Below are positions 36,292-49,115 of a DNA stretch of 64,000 nucleotides, piece after piece; positions within the stretch are counted from its first letter, which is position 1; every line of letters starts with the position of its first letter. This stretch comes from Aquanectria penicillioides (Eukaryota > Ascomycota > Sordariomycetes > Hypocreales > Nectriaceae): positions 2,852,001 to 2,916,000 of the forward strand of contig PYIU01000009.1 in the NCBI GenBank assembly GCA_003415625.1. Reading direction: 5' to 3'. The position numbers were made by a program, and so were the translations under genes. Under the pieces are notes generated by a model that saw only the letters and a list, made by a program, of their open reading frames with translations, ran no database searches and was not told where the DNA came from.

Positions 36292-37400
36292 ATGTCGACG
36301 TTCGAGCCGGTTGTGAGTAACCACCTTCCGCGTGTGATGCCCGCACACACAACCACACATATCCAGCATCGTGAGGCAGGCGAGCGAGCAAGGGCTTTCA
36401 GGCACAGATTGTGGGCGCTGTTTGGAATTGGGGAGGCCTGGTTTTCTCGGGACGTCGCAGCGCCTGCTTCCCTGTCTGCGAAGCATATGCTCGCCTCGCC
36501 TGGTTGTCTCTGGAATTGTGTGTGTGCGAATTTGTGAGCACCATCATGGCTAACCACCGCTTCTACTACAGGTCGTCATCGATGGCAAGGGCCATCTCCT
36601 TGGCCGCCTCGCCAGCATTGTTGCCAAGCAGCTCCTCAGTGGTCAGAAGATCGTTGTCGTCCGCTGTGAGGCCCTCAACATCTCTGGCGAGTTCTTCCGC
36701 GCGAAGCGTATGTCTACCACTCCTACTCCCACACGAAATATCCCATCTGTGGCTGCCATTGCCCGCACGACACCACACCGGATCTTTCCAATTCGACAAG
36801 AATGGATGCTGACAATGCCACAGTCAAGTACCACGCCTATCTTCGAAAGATGACCCGATACAACCCCACCCGCGGAGGTGAGCCAACACTGTCTTCCATG
36901 GCTCCCTGAGAACATGATCGTTGACCATATTGCAGGTCCCTTCCACTTCCGTGCCCCCTCCCGAATCTTCTACAAGGCCGTCCGTGGCATGATCCCCCAC
37001 AAGACCGCCCGTGGTGCCGCCGCTCTCGAGCGCCTCAAGGTCTTCGAGGGTGTCCCCCCTCCTTACGACAAGAAGAAGAAGATGGTCGTTCCCCAGGCCC
37101 TCCGAGTCCTTCGTCTCCAGCCCGGCCGCAAGTACTGCACTGTCGGTCGTCTCAGCCACGAGGTTGGCTGGAAGTACCAGGATGTTGTTGCTCGGTATGT
37201 CCTGAATTTGATATATGGAACCCTAAAGAGCGGTTTTTGCTAACCTTTGTGCGATTTACAGTCTGGAGGAGCGAAGAAAGACCAAGGCTGCCGCTTTCTA
37301 CGAGCGCAAGAAGGTTGCCGCCCGACAACTGTCCGAGGCGAAGAAGAACGCTGGCACCAAGGAGGAGACTGCGAAGGCCCTTGCGGCTTATGGCTACTAA
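36292..37400 (+). CDS. rpl16: 60S ribosomal protein uL13 (L16/L13a), five exons
   Basis: Large-subunit ribosomal protein. Exons: 36292-36312, 36572-36707, 36824-36877, 36936-37194 and 37262-37400, giving 202 aa, the family length. Exon 1 is 21 nt (MSTFEPV), followed by a 259-nt intron. Then come [24 protein letters not shown]+[52 protein letters not shown] and the Lys/Arg-rich tail ending AKALAAYGY. Every junction keeps frame. Many introns and a tiny first exon are usual for fungal ribosomal-protein genes. Confidence 0.97.
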
Positions 37401-38830
37401 GTTAGCCATTCCTCGACCTTGACAGGCCGAGGTAACTTCGCATTGTCTATCATTTCTCGTGCGTTTCATTAGATTGGCGCGGCGGTTCACAGGGATTACT
37501 TGATTTGCTGAGTGATGGCAAGGGCGGCTCGAGGAGTGGATGGCTATTCCCAAATGTTCTAAATGAAATCCCTTCGTCGGACCCCATCCCAAAAAATAAA
37601 GCACGGAAAAGGCCCAAATCAACCTGATGATGAATTAACTACTCACGCATGAGGATGAGAAGAGTGTTTTTAATGTGCGGTGTTTATTTTTACCATGGTA
37701 TGACTGTACGGCAACAAAAAAGGGATTTCGGTTTGGGACACGGGTTTGGGAAATGGTCTTGTTCTTTCTATCTCGGGGGTTCCCGTCTTAGGACGCCAGT
37801 CATTCGGCGAGAAAAGAATCAAGGGTGAGATGATGGGTGAAATGGAGGTTGATCTTGTTACGCTCCCGGAACGGGACAGGGTCTAGCATTTGCACTAGGA
37901 GTAGAAAAGGAATGGTATTTTGTTTGAACTAGGTACCAGACCTTGACAACTTTATGATTGAACGTTGGCAAGAGCATTTTGAAGGGCAATGTGTGTGTGA
38001 ATGTTTGTGTGCGTGTGTGTGCGTTGTCTGGGGAATGACCCTGACGTCACGTACCTGGAGGGGCAATATTTGTGTATCTCTGGGGTTGATACGGCTCGAC
38101 TTGTGCGTCTACCGGGGTTGGGCTCTGACGCGAGATTGCCTATCATCTGACATTTTTTTTTTCGGTAGTTCAACGGGACTTGCTATGGGGGACATTGGCA
38201 AAGGAATTGTGTGATTTCTCTGATTTAGTTGGTCATTCATCATCAATCTCCATCAATATCAGCAGTGCGGCACGTGGCGTATATATATATGAAACACACC
38301 TCGCTCTCCGAGAGATGACATCAAAGCTATGTCCGCAATAGATCCCTTACACCGATGATGTAATTACTACAAGACGCCCAAGTATGTAGAGATGCATCGT
38401 ATTAAAATATTATTCACATCAAATGGGCTTCGATGCTCAAATGTTTGATCATGGTCGTCAACAGCGGTCCTCCAGGGTAGCTGACTGGTGTTTGGTCATA
38501 TCAAAGGGTGTCATGTGCCGATAAGATAAGATAACGGCAATTTCATGTGAGGTGTCCTTCTGGGACTTACAACCACCATTTCCGGGGCCAGCTCAGACGA
38601 AACCAGATCACCACTTCAACACCAACCCCGACCAAATCAAGGCCACGGTCTTCCCCCCCCCCGCCACAAACCCCTGGAATCTCGTATTGTGACGGAGATC
38701 CGAGGCAAGCTACGGAAGAGGCCCGAGCCATTCCCATCGTTTTGAATTCCTTGACACGGTTCTTTGAACTTCTTCCCTTTATTCTTACCTTTCAACTACA
38801 CGTCGTCCTCTTGCGCGCCGCATTCTCGCC
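37401..38830. other. Intergenic, rpl16 / sec72
   Basis: 1.4 kb between tandem genes, AT-rich around 38200-38450 (TATATATATA at about 38281) and GT-repeats near 37990-38030. CT-rich from about 38640, likely the sec72 promoter. No gene seen. Confidence 0.55.
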
Positions 38831-39445
38831 ATGTCGGACCTCACCCACTTCGACCTCATCCACCTCCAGCTGGACCCCCAGTCCAAGGCGATTTCGTCGT
38901 CGAAGCCCTCGCGCGCCCTCGCAGCCGAGCTTGAGCAACTCAACCTACTGCACCGCTCGCTCCTCAACGTCGAGACCCCCACTGGCGCGCCCCCGCCGCC
39001 CGTCCCCGTCAACCCCAAGCGCACGGCAAACGTCACCAAGCTGCGCGACTCGGGCAACGCAGAGTATCGCAAGGGCAAGTTCGCAGACGCCATCAAGTTC
39101 TACTCGCTGGGCATCCAGATGGCCATGACCCGCCCCATGTGGGAGCCCGCCGCCCTCGTCCGTGAGGAGGTCTCTGGCCTGCTGGCCAACCGCGCCCAGG
39201 CGCACATGGCTCTGCAGAACTGGGCCGAGGGCTCTGTTGACGCCCACGCCAGCGTCGAGGCTCGCTGGGTCGGTAACGCGAAGGCCTGGTGGCGCCGCGG
39301 CCGCTGCCTCATGGAGATGGGTCGCTTGGACGAGGCTCGCGACTGGGTCAAGCGCGGCCTTGAGGTTGAGGGCGAGGAGGCTGAGCTGGTTGGTCTGCTC
39401 AAGGAGATCCAGTCCAAGATTGAGGCCAAGAGCCAGGCCTCGTGA
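38831..39445 (+). CDS. sec72: Sec72-like TPR subunit of the ER translocation complex
   Basis: Sec72 joins Sec63/Sec62/Sec71 for post-translational import into the ER and binds cytosolic Hsp70 through its TPR domain. Single exon, 204 aa. An N-terminal helical part (MSDLTHFDLIHLQLDPQSKA...) is followed by a Pro-rich linker (GAPPPPVPVNP). Then come TPR motifs: KLRDSGNAEYRKGKFADAI, LLANRAQAHMALQNW, and AWWRRGRCLMEMGRLDEA. The start ATG follows CTCGCC. The order and length fit fungal Sec72; a general TPR co-chaperone is the alternative. Confidence 0.85.
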   Translation: MSDLTHFDLIHLQLDPQSKAISSSKPSRALAAELEQLNLLHRSLLNVETPTGAPPPPVPVNPKRTANVTKLRDSGNAEYRKGKFADAIKFYSLGIQMAMTRPMWEPAALVREEVSGLLANRAQAHMALQNWAEGSVDAHASVEARWVGNAKAWWRRGRCLMEMGRLDEARDWVKRGLEVEGEEAELVGLLKEIQSKIEAKSQAS

Positions 39446-41381
39446 GGACGAGAACGCCGTCTCTGACGAGCAATGGCAATTTCAATACCGACTGAAGGAG
39501 AGGGAAACTTGGCCGATACCCCGGTTTCCCCCGCTTAATGGGCACATGGCGACACGTCCGAGGATGCGCACTCACTCGCCCAGGGACTAAGCATTGAGTC
39601 CCTGTTGCATAAGTGCAAGGAAGGGAAAGGGACTTTGACCACCCTCAAGGGGTTCACTATCTGTTGCTCTATGAGACACGGGTGCCAAGTCACGACATTG
39701 GAGGCGGAGGGGCGGACGGGCAACTGCATTGCATAGACCCTTATATATATATATTATCCGAGACTCACTTACAAAATACGCGGAGAGGAGAAGGAGAAGG
39801 CGGAGAGAGAGACATGGCACACGCATGGACAATGGTTCCCCTCGCGACCGCTGCTGGCTGGGGAGAGGGCATGTCTCAGTCAATGGCTATGACGCGAGAG
39901 AGGGAGAGAGGGTGTGAGAGAGGTTGTCATGGTTAGGCTGGGCTGGCTTGAGACGAATACATTGGGGGCAAAGACGAGCATGTATTTTATGGTCAGGTGC
40001 AAATGTGCATGTTACAATACCTGGAGTTCTTTTTTTTTATCATTCCGTCTCGTTTTCTTGTTTCGCGGCAGCTCTGTCGTCATGTCTTGTTTTACAAACA
40101 TTTCTTTTTTGTTTCTCAAAGTTCCACAAGAATATCACGTCTCCAATCTTGATTACTATTCCATGTTGCGACACAAACCCGGCATGTGTCTGGAAAAAGA
40201 GGCGCATGAGCACTATTATTTGTTTGTCTGGGCTGCGTCCGCCGATCGTTGTATTGAGTCACTACTTTTTCTTTTTGGGTCATCTTTTGTTGTATGATGT
40301 TGTGGTATATTTCATCTCTCACTTCTCCAGCTCCGGTTTCTTCGTCACATCCCATTATTCCACTAGAATCCAACAAAAATAAGATACTAAATACGCGTGG
40401 CGTTTCCTTTTCTTTGAACGAAGACAATGATGTGATGCGCAATGGATGAAAAAAAAAGGGGATTAGGAAAACACATGCGATGCCAATCTCCAGATGTAGC
40501 TCGTAAGCGTGGAGGGTTGATGAGGGAAGAGTTCCTCCCGCCTAAAAATCACGAACCGCCTATGCGTACTGTACACTCTACTCCTTCCCTCCGCCTCTCC
40601 GTATGTAGAGGACAGAAAAGCAACGAAAGAGGATGTGAGGGAAGCATAATAAATGAGGAAAAGAAAAGAAGGAGTAATGACGGAAACCGGATAAAAAGAG
40701 AAGGAAAAAAGAAAGACGACAAGGGGAGAAAAAAAAAGCATTGTCTTCGTCTCCTTCTCCTAAACGGCGCCCCTCCACTGCCTCCCATCCTCCTATCCCG
40801 CCCGCTCGTTCGCATGATGCAAACAATACCAAAAACAAAGCCTCGCTCTTTCCGTCATGTTTCTTAACTCATTGGTCTTTGGTCTCGGAGTTCCTCCATG
40901 TAAACTTCAAAGAGAGTTGAAAAAAAAAGAAAAACAAGAAACGACAACGAAACAGCAGCAAGAAGTGCAAAAAATAAATCGAAGAGATATCCCATTGAAA
41001 AATAGAAAATGCAACTTTCCCTCCCGCCATTAAGTAACAGGAACACATAGTCCCTAGCAGTCCGGGTATCCTGAGCATGCACTGCCGCGGGTTTGTCTGT
41101 CGTCATGTAGAATCGAGGCGCAACGTTGGTGTGATGCAACGCGGTGGTCGACTCTCTTCCGTCTCTCATCCCCAGACGTGCTGGTCCCTCATGATGTATT
41201 ATCGCGACAACCTCCTCTTGCTGCCCAACAGTCTCCAGATTCTCAGTTTGCCTCCTTTAGAAAAAAAGGAAAAAAACAATTTCCGAATTTTCTTTTTTTT
41301 ATTTGTTTCTTTTTTATTCGTGGGGTTGATCCATGCATGTTCAATGGCAGTTAGCGCCGTGAATTGCGTTGGTTGGCGCAT
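39446..41381. other. Convergent intergenic, purine-rich, no gene
   Basis: 1.9 kb between convergent genes. Purine-rich stretches (39780-39920, 40600-40740) and many A runs. No coding signal. Confidence 0.5.
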
Positions 41382-41810
41382 TTATTCATGCTTCTCGCTG
41401 AGCTTCTCCGAAATGCTCTTTCCACGGGGTCGCATGACGGCGTCCTGGCCGCTCATTCGTCGGTCAAGGGCGCGCTCGAGCTTGGCGCCGAGGGCGAGCT
41501 TGCTCATGGTGTCGGTCTTCTCCTCGCTGAGGATGACGCGCTGGGAGGTGAGGGCCTTGTTCTCCATGCGATCAAGGCCGGAGGCGATGTCGCGGATCTC
41601 GGCGTGGGCGGAGTCGGAGGTCTGGACGGTGGGGGTGAAGGAGGGGGCCATGCTGTAGGTGCTGAAGCGAACAGAGGCTCGGGTCTTTGAGGCGGGCATC
41701 GCGTTAGCAGACTGCTTATCGGGGGATTGTGCAGAAAGCGGCTTTTGGTCAGGAGACGGGGAGCTGGGAGAGGAGGAGGAGGAGGTGGTGGTGGAGAGTG
41801 GTTTGGCCAT
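41382..41810 (-). CDS. Small Ser-rich protein of unknown function
   Basis: Single exon, 142 aa from the ATG at 41810. I cannot name a family. The N-terminus is Ser/Pro-rich and disordered. The C-terminal ~75 residues look ordered and conserved in style: SAHAEIRDIASGLDRMENKA, LTSQRVILSEEKTDTMSKLA, LGAKLERALDRRMSGQDAVM, then a basic end. This is charged and helix-forming, perhaps a coiled coil. The frame is open well upstream (to 42224) but that part is a Ser/Phe/Leu-rich translation of purine-rich DNA and likely 5' leader. The long purine-biased stretch 41820-43420 would be its leader or promoter. Confidence 0.6.
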   Translation of the reverse strand: MAKPLSTTTSSSSSPSSPSPDQKPLSAQSPDKQSANAMPASKTRASVRFSTYSMAPSFTPTVQTSDSAHAEIRDIASGLDRMENKALTSQRVILSEEKTDTMSKLALGAKLERALDRRMSGQDAVMRPRGKSISEKLSEKHE

Positions 41811-42480
41811 TATCAGACACAGGTCTTGGGTAGGGGGAGGAGCTTGAGAAGTAAGGAGGCTGGAAGATGGGAGACGAGACGCAGAGGGTGAAACAGAACA
41901 AGTCTCTAGGAACCACGAGATAAAGAGGCAGACGGACAAAAACAGAAACAGAGGATTGAGACAAGACAGTACGAACAAAAAATAGCAAAAGGCAGCAAAG
42001 ACAAGAGACAGGCAGAAACAAGCCCAACACCAAAAAATGGAGCTGTGGAGAGAGAGCTGGGGCCTGCAGGGGGAACGGGCAGAACGACAGGAGGAGCAAC
42101 AAAGAAACGACCAGGGGCCGTCTTGGGATTTGCGGGAGGAGGGGCGAAGGATGACGCAGAAGACAGGCGGGCCACTCGAGGGTATTATGATGATGACGGG
42201 AGAAACAAGAAGCAAAAGGGACAAAGGGACAAAGGGATTAGGATCAAAGGGATCAAGGGGGCCCAGCGGGAGAGGCGGCGATGATGGTGGCGATGGGGGA
42301 GGGGAGCGGGTGATGATGGGTGGTGGTCAGACGTACCGAAGGGGCCATGATGGGCCGGGAAGAGTCGAGAGACGCAGGCATGACGAATACGACGTCGAGA
42401 GAGTAGGTGGAATCAGTGGGTACGACTTGAAACTCGGTTGACCAGCACGGAGAGCAGGGCCAAAGGCGGCGGGCAGGGTT

Positions 42481-42506
42481 GACGAGACGAGACGAGACGA
42501 GACGAG
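42481..42506. repeat. (GACGA)n microsatellite
   Basis: Five tandem GACGA units followed by a near match. A similar tract occurs at 54903-54947. Confidence 0.85.
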
Positions 42507-43770
42507 GACGAGTCAACAGGTCAGACGGGGATGATGGGGTCGGTCGGGGGCGGACGATTGTGGTAAGTCGCGGGTTGGTATGCGCGGCGAGCGTGGAGTG
42601 TAGGAGTAGAAAGGTTGTTGGGGAGGAGGAAAGTAAAAGGAAGAAGGAGAGATTGAGAGAGCCAAGCGACAGATGTGACGGATGGATGGAGCAGGGAGAC
42701 TTGGTCGGGGCTTGTGGACGGGAGACGGGATTGGGGGGATTAAGCCGGACAAGCAACAGACAGTAGCAGCGGCGAGCGAGTCGATCAAGCGAAAAGCGTG
42801 GTCGGGAGACGGGCCAGGGTCTGAGAAGGACTGAGCGGTACGGACGCCAGGGCACCTCTCAGGTTCCAGCTCAGTGTACGGAGTAGTAGTGGTGGCCAGG
42901 GCGCAAAACGGCGACGATCCTCCTTGGGATGGGTTCGGGGAGTGAGAAGTCGACAGACAGACAGCTGAGCCGAGCCGGTGAACGGGGGGTGTGTGAGTTG
43001 AGAGCTGGGGGGTGGTGTGGTGTGCGTAGGTTGCCTGTAGTAGCGTGTAGTGCGAATGTGCGCGTCCGCAGAAAGAAAAAAAAAAAAAAGAACTGACGAA
43101 CGGGAACAGGAACAGGATAGGACTGGACAGGGTTGAGCTGAATGGATCCCTTCTTCTTTTTCACCTATTCGTTTCGGCTTGGTTTGTTTCGTGCACAGAG
43201 GAAACAAGATGAAGAGAGCAACAAGCAAGATTTGGGCCGGGGAGAAATAAATGAAGAGGAGGAAGAGAGCGAGATGAATGGGGATGGACACGGAGTGGAG
43301 GGAGGGAGGATAAAGAGAGAAAGAAGGGGAGTGGGGGCGCCGGCGGCAAAGAATTGGGTTTCAGATGTGACTGGGGGGTGGTTGGCTAGGTTGAGCCGGA
43401 TGGGATGTGCATGGTGGTGATGGTCAACGGCGATGGGCTATGCGTTTGGACGAAGAGCTGTGAGCGTCTTCCGCAAACGGGGGGCTTGGAAGCCGCACCC
43501 AAAGTGTGTTTCTCCCTTTCTACGGACCATTCTTTACTTCGCAATAGGAAATACGGGTACATGCGCCCGCAAAAGGAGGGTAGGTTGATAAAGATACGGT
43601 AGCGGTAGCTGTGTGCTATGCTATGTAGGTATTCTGGCCCACCGGACAATGGAGATTGCAAATGGTGGATGAAGCAAAGCAACGGAGCGGGCATGGTTTG
43701 ATGGGGTTGATGGCTGATGGCTTATGGCTTGACGGCGGCTGGTGGAGACGACACTACCGGGCCACACATG

Positions 43771-43866
43771 GCATAGCATAGCATGAGCATGAGCATGAGC
43801 ATTAGCATTAGCATTGGCATTGGCATTGGCATTGGCATTGGCATTAGCATTAGCATTAGCATAGCA
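43771..43866. repeat. Degenerate (GCATNR)n hexamer array
   Basis: Array of GCATAG, GCATGA, GCATTA and GCATTG units, about sixteen in a row, with variants grouped in blocks (TTA, TTG, TTA) as if they spread by local slippage. Confidence 0.85.
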
Positions 43867-46800
43867 CTATGGTATGGACGGCACATGGCTTACACACATG
43901 GCGGCAGTACGTAGTAACTTATAAGCCCGTAGCGGTTTTGTCAATGGCAGTACCTACATTACTCCGTTCTCCTCCTCCTCCTCCAAGCTATACCTACCTC
44001 ACCTACCCATCTCCATCATTCTCGCTATAACTACCTACCTTACTTATGCATGTACGTCTGTGATACAGAGTGGAGGACGAGTGGAGCTGGCCCTCACCTC
44101 ACACCTCACGCGAGAAGTGTGTAGTAGACTGGATGGAGTATCTCCCTTCCCCCCCCCTTTTTTTTTTTTCTTCTTCTTTTCTTTCCTGCCCTTGCAGCTG
44201 TTCCGCCTGTAAGCTGGGTACCTGGGTGGCCTAGACAAGTACCTACCTATTGACTGGGCTGTTGGCATGGTGGTTCTTTCGAGGATGGGGGGGGGGCAAC
44301 GGACCGTAGCAGCCTCTCACAGCGCTCTCAGCCAGCGCTCAGGGCAGCCTGCGACGCCTAAGACGCCCAGGATCACCCGAGCTAGGCACCTGCTCAGGGT
44401 CCTAAAGTCTCCTGTGGCGGCCTGTTCCAGAGGGCGATTGGTGGACGTGGCTTTGGGTGGTGGGGGGCACGGGTGTCTTGGATGGGTGGGATGAGGCCCC
44501 CGCCCTCCCTGAGAGAAGGTCTTTTGGGCCAGGTGCAGCAGTAGCTGATGCCCGCTGATTTCCTCACCCAGGGGGGTTGAAACATAGCACTGGTGTCCTG
44601 AGGGTCCCCTGTAGCCTTGTAGTCAGGAGCCCATAGAGCGCGTCTGTGGGCACCTGGGCAGGAGACTGGACGGGCCTTCCCTGTGCGATTGGGAACCTTG
44701 GGTCTCTTGAGTTTTACATGTGACTGAATGATGACCGATTGAGTGAGTTACTAGTGAGCTGCCTGTTGTGATGGATTATGTGATCTAGCCAAGGACCGAA
44801 GCTCCGTGCTCACGGGTTAGACCCAAGTGGTTTGCACCACGACAACCAACATAAACAAATACAATGAAATCAATGGAACCATGCAAGAAAAAAAGACTCA
44901 GGGTATCACACCAAAACAGAACCATAATGGGCTCCTAGTTGGTCGGCTGGAATGACTGGTAAAGTATCCTGGAGGGAAACAATCGCTGTATTGATCGACC
45001 CAATATGGCCCTCGTCTAGGCCTAGTCGAAGTCAAGTGCAGCTCTAGTGAGCCCAGCCCACTAGCCACCGACCGTGAACCCGTGGGTACCTCCACACACA
45101 CACTACCTTTTGCTCAAAAGTTACTTGAGAAGCACGATGGACAACCCCTCAGTCCTCAATCGCAACCCGAGTGGGGGGGTTGAGGGGCTTGAGGAGCCGT
45201 GGCTCAAGCGCAATTGGACGTGAAGGCGCCGAGCACATATGCAATCGGCACTCATTCTGGGCCCCCGGTGTGAGCTGCGTGTGCGTGTGTGTGTGCGTGT
45301 GTGTGTTGGTGGGAAGCGCACATACCAAGCTGACAGGCTCAGCAGCAGCGTAGGCAGAGGGCGACCAAACAGAAATTGACTTCCCCCCCCGCCGGACCTT
45401 GCAGAACGAGGCTGAAAGCCACAGCGTGCGTGGCCGCGTGGGAGCCATGCGGTCGACCGTCCATTTTGGATGGGAGGGGGGATCAAACTTGAAAGGGTCA
45501 TTTCGCTCTCTGGACCCAGGAGCTCGGGTAAAGAGAGCGAGCGAGAAAAGACCGGAAAAGACAGAAAAAGACGGGAGAAACACAGTGGAGCGAGGACCCT
45601 TCGACGATGCGCGTACTAGGCAAGACCCGATCAAGATCTCATCCCAAGGTGTAAGACATTCATTGACTACAGAAGCCTGGGCCGGGCAGAGAAGGCAGAC
45701 GCCAAAGGTCATGTACTTCCTTGGGCCGGCACAGTGGCACAGCAGCCAGCTGCGATGGTGATCTTCGCCGCCCCCCCTCCTCAATCCTTCGACCTTACTA
45801 GCTCTACACCACACGTGGTCCAGCTCGTCTGTTGGGAGTTTAAACCAAAAGCAAAAAGAAAAAAAAGAAGAGGCAAAGAGCACAGCGCAACAGGGTGGAC
45901 ATGGATTGCACAGTCACAGTCACTGACAGGGAACGGGTGGAAACAAACAAAAGCCAAGCACAAGCACACGGCCACACGCAGACGCAGAAGCAAAGCTTGT
46001 CGGCTGTCGGGAATAGGCGGACGTGCAGATCATCAGCCCATTTCTGCTTCTTCGTTTCTTTTGATGCTTCGTTATTTTCTTTCCTTTCTTTTTTCGCCGT
46101 CTTCTCTCTCCAGCCCCGGTGTTGTCAAGTTATTTCTCCGCGGGCGCCATGCCATGCCATTGCCTTGCCTTGTCATGACCCAGAAGGAATCAGCGGATCT
46201 CGACGTACCTGAGGCTAGCAGCTGAGTGCTGCCCTGTAGCCCGGACGGAGCCCGTGGTTTCGGTGGTTGGCAGCGTTGGGGACTCGGGAGAGAGGCGCGA
46301 GGGACCCGCCTGGGTGTCCTTTTCTCCGTAGCGGATGAGACGCTCGAGCTGTCAGAAGTGTAGCAGCAACGACATTACTGTACATTGCCTCGTGGGACGG
46401 GCTAATCATCTTGGGACACAGAAAGGGAGAGGCGTTGTGATTGATGCCTTGTCACATTTCATCATTTTATGCATCTCTTGCCGCCCCTCAGACTTCTTCA
46501 ACAGGAAGGAAACGGGCAACCCTCCCCGTGCTCCCACCCTTGACGCCATCCTCTCCACTCGTGCGGATAACTATTGTCTTCATCGCCGTGTTTAGCAAGC
46601 CATCGACGGAATCGTGCCCCCCCCCCCAAATCCGACTCGGAGGGTCCTTTGCTTTCCGTCCCTACCACATGCTGTCACTTTTCAACCTTGTTAGGTGGCG
46701 GCGTTGGCGGGGCGGGCCACTAATCTTGCTCGATTGAACATGCGAATACCTGGACGAAGTATCCGTAGACACTACGTTAACATGGCTGAATGACGTGAAC

Positions 46801-47393
46801 GGATTGAGAGAGGCGGCGGTGGTCGTCGAGCAACACACCCCCATCCCTATCCCCATTCCCCTTCCCGGGATGGCTTCTTTTATTTATTTATTATTATTTA
46901 TTTTAAATTTTTTTACACCCCCCTCCCCTTTCCATTTCCTATTTCCCCAGCAGCCAAAAAAAAAAAACCCCCCCAAAAAACTAAAAAAGCACGAGCATCA
47001 CCATGAGATTGGGAGGGGATCCCGGTGGACGCCGCCGATGGCCAATTGTCGTCCGACATATCCGTAACCACAACTGCGCTTCCTGGGACGGCAGCTGCGC
47101 CGAACTGATGAGTGGTCGGTGCCATTGTCAATGCTACGAAGCAATGTCTCTTGCGGGCACATGGGGGACAAGAGACACGGGGACAATGGACACACGGACA
47201 GAAGCACACAGACGGGTAACTACTCTATTCCACTCCTGCGCCGGGTCCCCACGAAGGATGGGTTCTTCAATGCAACGATGAGTTGAATGAGCGCTCATCT
47301 ATTTCCCCATCGACGAGGCTCGGCGGCTCTCCCTCCAGTGAACCCGGCGACATGGCATTGGGCTGATGTTTCAGCCCGCGTGTGTGCGTGAAT

Positions 47394-47456
47394 GTGAGTG
47401 TGAGTGTGAGTGTGAGTGTGAGTGTGAGTGTGAGTGTGAGTGTGAGTGTGAGTGTG
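47394..47456. repeat. (GTGTGA)n hexamer array
   Basis: About ten perfect tandem GTGTGA units. All reading frames across it give spurious long ORFs. Confidence 0.9.
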
Positions 47457-47737
47457 TGGTGTGTGTGTATGTATGTATGCATGTGCGCGCATCGCATCGA
47501 TCCTCGCCTCGACCTGCTTGCAACATCGACATCGATATCAACCGCCAACACGAACGCCGAGCCAGGCCCAGGCCAGGCCATCGTCACCCATCATCCATGC
47601 TGCTGCTGCTGCTGCTGCTGCCACCGCCGCCGGCCATGCCCTCCCTTGTCCTTGCGTGGGTGGGTGCGTGGGTGCGTGCGTGCGTCGTCGTCGTCCGTTT
47701 TTTGCTCTTCTCCAACGTGCGACGCCGCTGCGGACGC

Positions 47738-47774
47738 GGACACGGACGCAGACGCAGACGCAGACGCAGACGCA
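47738..47774. repeat. (GACGCA)n hexamer array
   Basis: About five GACGCA units preceded by related GACGCGGACACG words. Confidence 0.8.
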
Positions 47775-48080
47775 AACAAATACACAGACCTTTCTCTCTC
47801 TGGAGCCCAGCCAGGCTTCAGCCCAACACCTGTCAATCTTTGACCCTTCCTGCATCCGCCGCACGTGGCTCACCTCAGGGGTCAGGCATCCAGCCCGTCC
47901 AACCGTCGACGCATGACGCAGACGAACCAAAAGCAAACATCATCGGTTGGCCATGCTGCCTCGGACCCTGCTTTGGGGGGCCTGCGGCCTGCCTTGGTGC
48001 CGATCCATGCTCGTTAGTTCCGGATCATCATCTCCTCCATCTCCATCCCCCAGGCCTCTCAGACCTCTCAGGCTTCTCAG

Positions 48081-48120
48081 GCCCTGCTCTACCCTGCTCT
48101 ACCCTGCTCTGCCCTGCTCT
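48081..48120. repeat. (NCCCTGCTCT)4 decamer repeat
   Basis: Four consecutive decamers: GCCCTGCTCT, ACCCTGCTCT, ACCCTGCTCT, GCCCTGCTCT. Confidence 0.9.
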
Positions 48121-49115
48121 GGGAGGGGGGGGCACAACACACAGCTCGTGGCCTCGTGCTGTGCAGCATGCAAACTGCCATGCACCCTCTCTCGTCTGGT
48201 CCCCATCGAAAACGCGCTGATTGTCTCCCGAAACTTTCGACCGCGCCATGCATGCCATAGCCATCGAGCGTCAAAGAGCCGAGGCCCAGGCCCAAGCCCC
48301 TTCACGCACACGACCGCCTAGACCTGGGCCATGTGGCTCTACCGAGACCCAGTCTTTGCTAGTCGACTCTGTTAGCCTAGTCCCTTCGGCAATGACATTC
48401 TGGGGATTATCGGCAGCCACTGCAAGTTGCCCGCCGGCAATTCGTCATTTCCTCAGCGACGTGACGCCGAGTTCAACTTTACCTAACTATCCTGGCATAG
48501 TCACTTTACGTCAGATATACACAGGGCAGTCTACAGTATAACACACATATACACGCCAAGGAAAAAAAAACAAAGAGGCTCAATTCCCAACCGCTCCTGG
48601 CGGATGATGACAGGTGGGGGCCGGCCGCAACCTGGCCGATATCTCCTAATCTCTGGCTCCCGAAGACTTGCAGATGGATAGCCCCGGCGGCCGTGTGGAT
48701 CAAGCCTGGCCATTTGCGTCGGCGACTCAAGGCAAGGAAGAGAGGGTATCCGCGATGCCTGATTGTCTCGTCTCAAATGAATGACTTGGTCCTTGAGACA
48801 ACACCACTCACTGGTTTTCGCCTGGACTGAGAGACAATCGCCCACTAGATTACACAATCACACCCTAATAACATAGGTCAAAGAGGGCAACCCGGCAGCA
48901 GAAATTCTGACATGACAATCGTTATTTGACATTAATTCTGATATGGTTACAGGCACTTGTATGCCGACTCCTACGAGGATGAGAATGAGGGTGAAGATGA
49001 GAATGAGAACACGACCCTGCTGGCATGCTTCAATCAGAAATCAACAAGACGCGCTCTCTCAGACACGTCTCGCCTGATTAGGGCACGGTACAAGGGAAAT
49101 CCAGCCCTCGATGCC

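Larger units (their letters stand above)
41811..49115. other. 7.3-kb gene-poor, microsatellite-rich region
   Basis: No gene I can support. The first 1.6 kb is purine-rich on the plus strand (42030-43390). Then come many microsatellites (listed separately), GT-runs near 45270-45310, CT-runs and poly-A/T. Large frames such as 47366-48220 (+) and 45149-45883 (-) follow these repeats and are not coding in character. A TACGGAGTA 9-mer is at 42877-42885 and a near copy (TACTCCGTT) at 43960. Confidence 0.5.

Noticed and set aside
42253..42855. 200-codon minus-strand Pro/Ser-rich frame
   Set aside because: Translation of purine-rich DNA; several frames are open; more likely leader or promoter of the small gene at 41382-41810.
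43771..43866. CRISPR-like array
   Set aside because: Pure hexamer microsatellite with no spacers; eukaryotic context.
45149..45883. 244-codon minus-strand open frame
   Set aside because: Runs through a GT repeat (poly-His-Thr) and has no recognisable domain; the composition follows the DNA.
47366..48220. 284-codon plus-strand open frame
   Set aside because: Begins with Cys-Glu repeats made by the GTGTGA array; open in several frames because the repeat has no stops.
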